Assembly (NCBI GenBank): GCA_026416815.1
Contig: JAOAEJ010000014.1
Span: 1-49,235 of the forward strand
Direction of reading: 5' to 3'
Origin: Clostridia bacterium
Lineage (GTDB): Bacteria > Bacillota > Clostridia > Acetivibrionales > DSM-2933
DNA: 49,235 nt
Shown here: positions 43,635-49,235 of the stretch, piece by piece
How positions within the stretch are numbered: position 1 is the stretch's first letter
Layout: each line of letters starts with the position of its first letter
Program-made: the position numbers and the translations under genes
Notes under the pieces: model-generated
Told to the model about the DNA's origin: nothing
The model's database searches: none
What the model saw: only the letters and a program-made list of their open reading frames with translations

Positions 43635-44294
43635 ATGACAAGATTAAGTGATTTGATAAAGTCCAGAAGAAAAAATGCAGGCTTATCCCTAAGGGAATTT
43701 TCAGACTTATGTGGTTTAAGCCATACATACATTAAAAACCTGGAGGACTCCAAACCTGGAGCAGGCAAGGAAGTCGCCCCTACCATTGACTCCTTAGCCA
43801 AGGTTGCGCATGCCTTAAATATGTCTCTGGAAGACTTACTAAAAGAATCAGGCTATATTTTGGAAGATAAAGTTAAGAGGTTTTATCCTTCTAATGTGAA
43901 GCTGATACGCGGCAGCAAAACCTACGAAGATATATCACAAGATATCTATTTAAAAACAGGTGAAAATATAGACCCATTTGTTTATGAAGATATGGAGAAA
44001 GGTTATGATACCGTTCCATCTCCGCTATTAATTGACATATTGGCCAAATATGCAGAAGTAGATAGTTCATTCTTTTATAGAAAAAATACTATAGATGATT
44101 GGTCATTGTCAAAAAATAACAACCCCTACAAGTATACTATCCCCAAAAAGGATGTAGGCTTATATATAAAGGATGCTGAACTGAGGGAGTTTATCAATAA
44201 TCCCGCCAACGAAGAATATCTAAGATTGGCAAAAGAGTTTAGCGATAAAAAACTAAAGATCAAATTTATAAGAAATATGCTTTTTAATGAATAA
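43635..44294 (+). CDS. XRE-family transcriptional regulator with two HTH-like domains
   Basis: A 219-residue protein. The N-terminal HTH_3 domain (about 3-65) has RKNAGLSLREFSDLCGLSH and the typical second helix. A second region at about 92-155 (GSKTYEDISQDIYLKTGENI, then PSPLLIDILAKYAEVDSSFF) resembles another XRE-like HTH, possibly degenerate. The C-terminal 60 residues are helical and charged. It is divergent from the RiPP cluster and shares its intergenic region, so it is most likely the cluster's regulator and may control its own gene. CGGAG precedes the ATG. A signal-binding domain is not obvious. Confidence 0.85.
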   Translation: MTRLSDLIKSRRKNAGLSLREFSDLCGLSHTYIKNLEDSKPGAGKEVAPTIDSLAKVAHALNMSLEDLLKESGYILEDKVKRFYPSNVKLIRGSKTYEDISQDIYLKTGENIDPFVYEDMEKGYDTVPSPLLIDILAKYAEVDSSFFYRKNTIDDWSLSKNNNPYKYTIPKKDVGLYIKDAELREFINNPANEEYLRLAKEFSDKKLKIKFIRNMLFNE

Positions 44295-44345
44295 AGCATA
44301 TGCTGTAAAATTACTCCCCTACTACACTCTCTACTTTACAAATTG

Positions 44346-45119
44346 CTATCTGGAGTTGTTTAGCAACTCCATAACATAGCCTACCTCGCCCTGTGCCAAT
44401 AAATTTCTTATTCTCTGCAATTCCGCTACCCGCTTTCTTTCGCTGACAGCAATTTTTTTCCTCAACCTTGATATATTATATATCATCCAGACTGAAAAAA
44501 TAAGACAGATATGCCATACTATCATTGCCATAGATACATGTACATAAGGTAATTTTTCCACATTTTTTTCCAATATAAATGCAATGCCAAAAAATACAAC
44601 AAAATAGCTGAAAATAGCTGTCCCTTCATGCATTGTAAATTTTATTTGACTTGCTATTTTGTAAATAATTATAACAATTGATAATATATATACTGCTCTA
44701 AAGGGTAGTAGCCTGATCAATCCTACAATATCGTTTTGATAGATATATCCGAATTTAAGATTAAACATCATAGCACCATACAGCAGAGATATTGCTTCGT
44801 ATAAAGCAGTTATAGCTGCCAAGGATAGTATATATCCCAATAAGGTAGACATTAGCTTATACTTAAAAACTAATATTATTATTATATAAAACGACACCAA
44901 TTGTACTACTGCACTTATTACTTGTGAAGGCAGGATAACACCTACAACAAATGCACTTACAATCATAAGCGATGATGTCAATAGCAGTTTTAGTATAATT
45001 CTTCTATCTCTAAAATTAAGTACTTCACTATATCCCGCTGCAGCCAAAGTAATTATAACCATTAGCAGCATCTCAGTGAAACCTATAAGTAAACCTACCG
45101 ACATTGATATTTTATCCAT
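44346..45119 (-). CDS. Multi-pass membrane protein, sensor-kinase-like but without kinase domain
   Basis: A 257-residue protein with about seven transmembrane helices (for example LLIGFTEMLLMVIITLAAAGY and AVYILSIVIIIYKIA), followed by a charged cytoplasmic helix at about 222-257 (RLRKKIAVSERKRVAELQRIRNLLAQG-type, split here) that ends before any DHp or ATPase domain. The shape is like the sensor half of an AgrC/GHKL-type kinase, so it may be a truncated or repurposed sensor, or a membrane scaffold. The ATG at 45119 follows GAGG; an in-frame GTG at 45131 is less likely. The end of the gene includes GGAGTTG/CAACTCC, which could act as a terminator. It converges on the XRE gene, 50 bp away. No family name is assigned. 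Confidence 0.65.
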   Translation of the reverse strand: MDKISMSVGLLIGFTEMLLMVIITLAAAGYSEVLNFRDRRIILKLLLTSSLMIVSAFVVGVILPSQVISAVVQLVSFYIIIILVFKYKLMSTLLGYILSLAAITALYEAISLLYGAMMFNLKFGYIYQNDIVGLIRLLPFRAVYILSIVIIIYKIASQIKFTMHEGTAIFSYFVVFFGIAFILEKNVEKLPYVHVSMAMIVWHICLIFSVWMIYNISRLRKKIAVSERKRVAELQRIRNLLAQGEVGYVMELLNNSR

Positions 45120-45835
45120 TAATTTCCTCACACCTCTCTAATTTCTGCATTATAAACAGCGCCACGATTTTTATATACTATATACATTTCCCTATACTAC
45201 TTTTATATTAAAAAATCCTCCCCTAATTCCAAATGCTAAAGTATACTTTCCTAATCGCTGTGCACCACCACTAGAAAGGTATTGTACTATATTAAGACCC
45301 GTTAGATTAGTACACTATTATTTACTCATTTAATTTCATAAGCTCCTTTGTTAAATTATATTAATAGAATTTTACACAAATCTTGGTATACTGAGGAGGA
45401 CTAAGTTTTATAGTCACCACTTTTTACCATCCACTTAAATAATAAGCTTTTGCAACATTTTTTTCTATCATCAGATAGAGTTGTATATTGGGACAAAACT
45501 ATTAAATTCAGTACCCGAAGTATTTAGGTTTTAATATATTATTGCTGTCATAAAATACTATAGTTCGTTAGTAAATAATCTGTGGAATTCCACATTTAAG
45601 ATATCAAGTATACTAGTATATTGACTTTTTACACTTCTATTTTAAAGTGGCTACTTTATAGGTACATAGTCTTTTTTCTTTGGGCCAAGTAATTTATGCA
45701 TCAATAATAGTTTACCATAGTAATACAACTGTCTGATTTTACTACAAACCATACTTTTGTAGGTTGATATCAATTAATAATCAATAAGGAGGTAATTCCA
45801 GACATCGCCAGAACCCCTCCATTGAGTTCAATGGT
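45120..45835. other. Gap of 716 bp without a recognised gene
   Basis: Very AT-rich. It holds one copy of intergenic repeat family R3 (45607-45725) and a short hairpin CCATTGA-GT-TCAATGG (45818-45833) just after the anti-sigma gene stop. No ORF with a Shine-Dalgarno and protein-like composition is seen, and no tRNA-like structure. Confidence 0.5.
45607..45725. repeat. Intergenic repeat family R3, copy 1
   Basis: About 118 bp aligns end to end with 47908-48022 at moderate identity, anchored by TTTTTACACTT, AAAGT and TTTTTTCTTTGG in the same order and spacing. The two copies lie on either side of the anti-sigma/sigma pair in the same orientation. Confidence 0.6.
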
Positions 45836-47230
45836 TTACTCAACTTTTTTAAGTACATAGTACCAAGGGGTCATACCTCTATACGAATAATCTCCAGATT
45901 TCCATTCATAAAACATATATGTGATTCCATTTATATCTTTTATCTCACACTTGCTTGCTGTTTTTCCTACAGCATCGATAATTAAGCCTTTTGTCCAAGT
46001 TACATAAGGCATCGAGGCTGATCTTGATTCTACTCTAAATATTAATTTACCATTTTCATCAAAGTCTAATCCTTTTAAGTAAAGATTGTTTGCCCATATT
46101 TTTGTTCCTGGTTTAAATCTATCAATTGTTCGTACAAAGCCTACACTTTCCCACTTACCCTTCATATTAGCGTCATCAACAAATGGATAGTCTACTTTGT
46201 CTTCTCTAACAATTTTAACCTTGTAGTTTGAATAATCCTTGTTATCAACCTTTTTTAGTACATAAAATTTTGGAGTTAGACCTCTAAATATATAATCTTC
46301 AGTCTTCCATTCAAAGAACATGTATTTAGTTCCATTTATATCTTTTATTATGTACTTACTTGCTGTTTTTTCACTTTTATTAAGTACCATTTCTTTAGTC
46401 CAACTTAAGTCTGTATAAGTTAGATTGGTGTTGTTAACGGATTCAAGCATTTTGCCCTCTTTAATAAATACTAAAGAAGTTAGGAATAAATCAGACTTCC
46501 AAGAATTTTCTCTATTACTAAAATTCTCAATTTTGTCAACAAAATCAACACTTTCCCATTTACCTATTACTCTAGAGTCGTCAATAAATGGATAATCCAC
46601 TTTGTCTTCATTAATGCGTTTAGCCTCGTAGTTTGAATAATCCTTGCTATCAACCTTCTTTAATACGTATAACTTCGGAGTTAGACCTCTAAATGTATAA
46701 TCTCCGCTTTTCCATTCAGTAAACATATATGTAGTTCCATTTATGTCTTTTATCACATATTTGCTGGCTGTCTTTTCTTGTTCACTAAGTAACAAATCTT
46801 TAGTCCACGTTAAGGATGTATAAGCTAAATTTCCATTGCCAGCAGCCGAAAGCATTTGCCCACCTTTAGTAAATACTAAAGACTTCAGGTATAAGTCTGA
46901 CCCCCAAGACTTCTTTTCAGGATTAAAGTCCTCAATATTCTCGACAAAATCAACAGATTCCCATTTGCCTATTACTGTAGAGTCATCAATAAAAGGATAA
47001 TCTGTTTTATCGATATTCCGGAATACAGTGTAACCGGCAAATCCAACTGTAAATAAAGCTAAAAAGGTCATCACAGCTATCAAAGGTATTGATACGACCT
47101 TTTTAAACCCAAATGTTTTTCGCTCATTTTTAGGCATTGCATTCCAAACAGATTCAAATTGAACAGAGGTTGTATACTGCTGCAAAGCCTTATCCATAAT
47201 GTCTTTTATATCGCCATTAGATTGTTTCAT
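45836..47230 (-). CDS. Membrane anti-sigma-factor-like protein with three tandem extracellular repeats
   Basis: A 464-residue protein. Residues 1-45 are cytoplasmic and would bind the sigma factor; a transmembrane helix lies at about 46-68. The extracellular part is three tandem repeats, starting at residues 77, 212 and 347 (about 135, 135 and 118 long). Each opens with DYPFxDD, then GKWESVxFV, and closes with ASKxxIKDINGxxYMFxEWK and TPxxYVLKKV. This repeat also occurs in BlaR/M56-type membrane proteins of Firmicutes, as I recall. The start codon overlaps the sigma gene by 14 bp and follows GGAGGAG. The triple repeat suggests a sensor that grew by in-frame duplication. No protease site is evident. 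Confidence 0.85.
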   Translation of the reverse strand: MKQSNGDIKDIMDKALQQYTTSVQFESVWNAMPKNERKTFGFKKVVSIPLIAVMTFLALFTVGFAGYTVFRNIDKTDYPFIDDSTVIGKWESVDFVENIEDFNPEKKSWGSDLYLKSLVFTKGGQMLSAAGNGNLAYTSLTWTKDLLLSEQEKTASKYVIKDINGTTYMFTEWKSGDYTFRGLTPKLYVLKKVDSKDYSNYEAKRINEDKVDYPFIDDSRVIGKWESVDFVDKIENFSNRENSWKSDLFLTSLVFIKEGKMLESVNNTNLTYTDLSWTKEMVLNKSEKTASKYIIKDINGTKYMFFEWKTEDYIFRGLTPKFYVLKKVDNKDYSNYKVKIVREDKVDYPFVDDANMKGKWESVGFVRTIDRFKPGTKIWANNLYLKGLDFDENGKLIFRVESRSASMPYVTWTKGLIIDAVGKTASKCEIKDINGITYMFYEWKSGDYSYRGMTPWYYVLKKVE

Positions 47231-47765
47231 ATAAATCTCCTCCTTTAACCAAAAAACTAAATTCTTTTTGTGGCATTTGTTTTCTAAGGGTATTAAGGGC
47301 AGAATTCAGTCTCGACTTACAAGTACCCAGTGGAATTCCTAAAGCATCGGATATCTCCTTAAGTTTCAAATCAGAGTAGAAGTGTAGAACAATTACTTCC
47401 TTACTCTTTGTACTCAAGTTATTAATTTGTCTCCACAACTCTTTCTCTTCTTCACTTTTTAAAACAGAGCTCTCTACCATATCCACACAACTTGTTTCGG
47501 GTAGTTGATCAAAAAAGCTTAGCCATTTTTGCTTTCTAAGTATATTACGAGTAATATTAAGTGCAATTTTGTATAACCACGGCTGTAAAGCCTTAGTAGG
47601 ATCATATGTATTGTATTTCCGGAATGCCTGGATAAACGTTTCCTGGGTCACATCGTCAGCCAGTTCTCTTGATTTTGTAAGGAATAAAGCAGCTCTATAA
47701 ATATAGTTTGAATGCTCCTTAAAAATCACTTCTGCTTTCTCTCTAGATAAAATACCCTCTACCAT
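47217..47765 (-). CDS. ECF (extracytoplasmic function) RNA polymerase sigma factor
   Basis: A 182-residue ECF sigma factor. Sigma region 2 (about 12-80) has LADDVTQETFIQAFRKYNTY and LQPWLYKIALN; region 4 (about 115-168) has LSTKSKEVIVLHFYSDLKLKEIS with the HTH ALGIPLGTCKSRLNSALNTL. It directs RNA polymerase to its own promoter set in response to envelope signals, and is held by the overlapping downstream membrane protein. The start at 47765 is chosen because GGGGGG lies 7 bases upstream; a longer in-frame ATG is less likely. The gene is probably self-regulated through the adjacent candidate promoter. Confidence 0.93.
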   Translation of the reverse strand: MVEGILSREKAEVIFKEHSNYIYRAALFLTKSRELADDVTQETFIQAFRKYNTYDPTKALQPWLYKIALNITRNILRKQKWLSFFDQLPETSCVDMVESSVLKSEEEKELWRQINNLSTKSKEVIVLHFYSDLKLKEISDALGIPLGTCKSRLNSALNTLRKQMPQKEFSFLVKGGDLYETI

Positions 47766-47789
47766 CAAAAGTCCCCCCTTCAATCTCAA

Positions 47790-47825
47790 TTTAACCTATA
47801 TACACACTAAAGGTTAAAAAGGTTC
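47790..47825 (-). promoter_or_regulatory. Candidate ECF-type promoter of the sigma operon with inverted repeat
   Basis: On the minus strand GAACC (47821-47825), a 16-bp spacer, then TGTAT (47800-47804), a layout like ECF -35 GAAC and -10 sequences. An inverted repeat TTTAACCT (47790-47797) and AGGTTAAA (47811-47818) overlaps it. Self-regulation by the ECF factor is likely. Confidence 0.5.
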
Positions 47826-47907
47826 GGTACAAATATAAATTTTTATAAACTTTTCTCATACTAGATAAAGTTTACATCTACTGCTGGGTACAGAGATATA
47901 AAAACTA

Positions 47908-48022
47908 AGTACATTTATATTAGCTTTTTACACTTGCGTTTCAAAGTAGACATTTTTCGGATATAAGGCGTTTTTTCTTTGGTATTAAATACTTTATAAG
48001 TCTACGATAGCTTACTATTTAT
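47908..48022. repeat. Intergenic repeat family R3, copy 2
   Basis: Diverged copy of 45607-45725 (shared TTTTTACACTT and TTTTTTCTTTGG blocks in the same order). It lies in the 596-bp gap between the sigma gene and the P-type-ATPase-domain gene; the remainder of that gap holds the two promoters listed. Confidence 0.6.
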
Positions 48023-48159
48023 AAATAATCCCATGATTTCACAGCTGGATTATACTTATGCAAATTACTCTCTATATCGCAAATCACAATTTCATTGATA
48101 TGTTCAGTAACACTACCAAACACCTATAATTTCCGAAAAAATAATATATTAAAAACCCC

Positions 48160-48206
48160 TTTACAAGAAATAATTTCCGTTTTATAATATAATAGAACAC
48201 ATGTTC
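48160..48206 (+). promoter_or_regulatory. Strong promoter overlapped by a LexA-type (SOS) box
   Basis: TTTACA (48160-48165), 17-bp spacer, TATAAT (48183-48188). GAAC-ACAT-GTTC (48195-48206) begins at the predicted transcription start and fits the Gram-positive LexA box GAAC-RNRY-GTTC exactly. A second extended -10 (TGATATAAT, 48225-48233) lies downstream. The ATG of the next gene is about 165 bp from the first promoter. Confidence 0.6.
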
Positions 48207-48361
48207 GTTTGGTAAATTTATTCTTGATATAATAGATACTTTTGTATTATTACTAATACAGTTAACCTTCTAATCATCTAGAGGATTTCTAAATTACTAT
48301 CCTCAAGTACTCAAACTTTTCTCAAAATCTATTTATTACTTAACGAAGGGAGATCTAAAAT

Positions 48362-49018
48362 ATGATGGGTAGTGTACTTCACCTACCATTATCGTCAATA
48401 GAAAAAAACAAAAGTAAGGAATCTAAAAGTTCGACTGGGCTATCAGTTGTTGATATATATATTGATGGAAAACTAAAGAAAGCTCATTTAGTGGATGATA
48501 AAGAAAAAGGATTCGGAATTTTCATGCACTCACTTATTCTCACTAATTCTGCAAGAATCATTAGTAATGGCAATGAAAAATTATTGATTGCATCTGATAG
48601 CTATGAGAAATCTATAGCAAGATACATCTTATCTAAGGGGTTTAACAAACCTTTAATAGAAAGTCTCGCACCGAAGGTATCGGAGTTAACGCTTAATCCC
48701 GATAAAAACCTCAAAGCCTCTGCTTACCTGATTAATGAATCAATAAGACTCATAAGCAAAGGCAGTACTGAGGATTTATTAAGTAAATGCTCCTTTACAT
48801 TGCTGGACTCTAAATTTACAAAGCTAACAAGAAAATCACTATTCAAAATCAATAATGCAATAAATATTATGATGAATAAGGGATTAAAGGTATACGCTCT
48901 AGCAGTAAAAGATATTGAAATATTCTCTAAGATGATGGACATAGAAAACATTTCTAATCACATGTCACTAGTAGCACTTATAGGGATTGGACAAAAAGAC
49001 TATATAGGTACTAACTAA
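48362..49018 (+). CDS. Orphan P-type ATPase nucleotide-binding (N) domain protein
   Basis: A 218-residue protein that resembles the N domain of P2-type cation ATPases and nothing else in the enzyme. Colinear landmarks: STGLSVVDIYIDGK (24-37), which resembles the segment just after DKTGTLT; SDSYEKSIARYILSKG (78-93) for the DPTExALL...AxxxG stretch; ISKGSTEDLLSKC (131-143) for the KGAPExLLxRC motif, with Lys133 present; NKGLKVYALAVKD (172-184) for GLRVLALAYK, with Lys for the usual Arg; and HMSLVALIGIGQKD (200-213) for the LxFxGLxGxxDP exit. There are no transmembrane helices, no actuator domain and no phosphorylated Asp. The FxSERKRM segment reads LNPDKNLKA, so the usual adenine-stacking Phe is missing. 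AAGGGAG lies about 9 bases before the ATG. Nucleotide binding and function are open. Confidence 0.75.
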   Translation: MMGSVLHLPLSSIEKNKSKESKSSTGLSVVDIYIDGKLKKAHLVDDKEKGFGIFMHSLILTNSARIISNGNEKLLIASDSYEKSIARYILSKGFNKPLIESLAPKVSELTLNPDKNLKASAYLINESIRLISKGSTEDLLSKCSFTLLDSKFTKLTRKSLFKINNAINIMMNKGLKVYALAVKDIEIFSKMMDIENISNHMSLVALIGIGQKDYIGTN

Positions 49019-49064
49019 GCTACTCTGAGAATTTACCAGCTTACCAAATCTATAAATAGAACAA

Positions 49065-49091
49065 AGCCCTATGGTTTAGACCATAGAGCCT
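49065..49091 (-). terminator. Terminator of the rRNA operon
   Basis: On the minus strand AGGCTCTATGGT pairs with ACCATAGGGCT around a short loop, followed by TTGTTCTATTT. It lies 10 bp beyond the 5S 3' end and would also stop transcripts that come from the plus-strand gene on its left. Confidence 0.75.
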
Positions 49092-49100
49092 TGATATAAA

Positions 49101-49216
49101 TCTGGCAGAGACCTACTTTCCCGGGACGCGACCGTCCAAGTATCATCGGCACTGAGAAGCTTAACTGCCGTGTTCGGTATGGGAACGGGTGTGACCTTCT
49201 CGTAATAACCACCAGA
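49101..49216 (-). rRNA. rrf: 5S ribosomal RNA
   Basis: The reverse complement is a typical 5S rRNA of about 116 nt: TCTGGTGGTTATTACGAGAA at the 5' end, CACACCCGTTCCCATACCGA loop region, CACGGCAGTTAAGCTTC, and CCCGGGAAAGTAGGTC before the closing TGCCAGA. The 5' TCTGG...  and 3' ...CCAGA ends pair. 23S and 16S genes are expected beyond the right edge of the window. Confidence 0.97.
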
Positions 49217-49235
49217 AATTTATTAACTTTTTAAG

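Overview
The window reads as low-GC, spore-former-type Firmicute chromosome. Ribosome binding sites are strong (GGAGG), a c-di-AMP (ydaO/yuaA-type) riboswitch precedes a cell-wall gene, and there are S-layer-homology, AsrABC sulfite reductase, flavodiiron and hemerythrin-type proteins and many two-component and c-di-GMP proteins. The closest overall impression is an anaerobic Clostridia member, perhaps of the Ruminiclostridium group; this is inferred from content, not from a marker-gene comparison.

Layout. 1-9.4 kb (mostly minus strand): a beta-lactamase-fold cell-surface protein, then an HlyD/MacB-type ABC exporter operon that runs into an SLH protein, a lipoprotein and a DUF2680 secreted protein. 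9.7-12.9 kb: a large TPR-GAF-GGDEF protein. 12.9-15.3 kb: a secreted peptidoglycan-binding protein under a c-di-AMP riboswitch, and a divergent alpha/beta hydrolase. 15.4-17.8 kb: a polar amino acid ABC importer. 18-26.4 kb: a signalling block made of a methyl-accepting protein, CheR, a hybrid histidine kinase with three receivers and a receiver-kinase, with no CheA or CheW. 26.5-30 kb: an EcsC/DUF697-like protein, a HAD phosphatase, a PlsC acyltransferase and a membrane-anchored hydrolase. 30.3-36.9 kb: a redox/sulfur island with a hemerythrin-like protein, an FNT-family channel (probably for hydrosulfide), AsrA, AsrB, AsrC and a flavodiiron protein. Both divergent promoters of this island carry a CRP/FNR-type palindrome centred 41.5 bp from the inferred start. 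37.1 kb: AIM24 family. 38.2-44.3 kb: a RiPP cluster. 44.3-49 kb: a membrane protein of unknown role, an ECF sigma/anti-sigma pair, an orphan P-type-ATPase nucleotide-binding domain gene behind a promoter with a LexA-type box, and the 5S rRNA end of an rRNA operon.

The most interesting system is the RiPP cluster. A 58-residue Cys-rich precursor (38163-38339, minus) carries nine cysteines in a C-X3 periodicity broken once by a C-X2 step. Upstream in the same direction lie a small modification-system protein, a 719-residue radical SAM/SPASM enzyme that appears to join two CXXX-peptide maturases, a cytoplasmic subtilisin-like protease and an ABC exporter. A divergent tandem-HTH XRE regulator and candidate operators lie beyond them.

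Other notable structure: three palindromic MITE-like elements of about 110 bp (26991, 30159, 31321) with paired compensatory substitutions and TA at their ends; two further families of diverged intergenic repeats; and two clusters of GC-rich palindromes.
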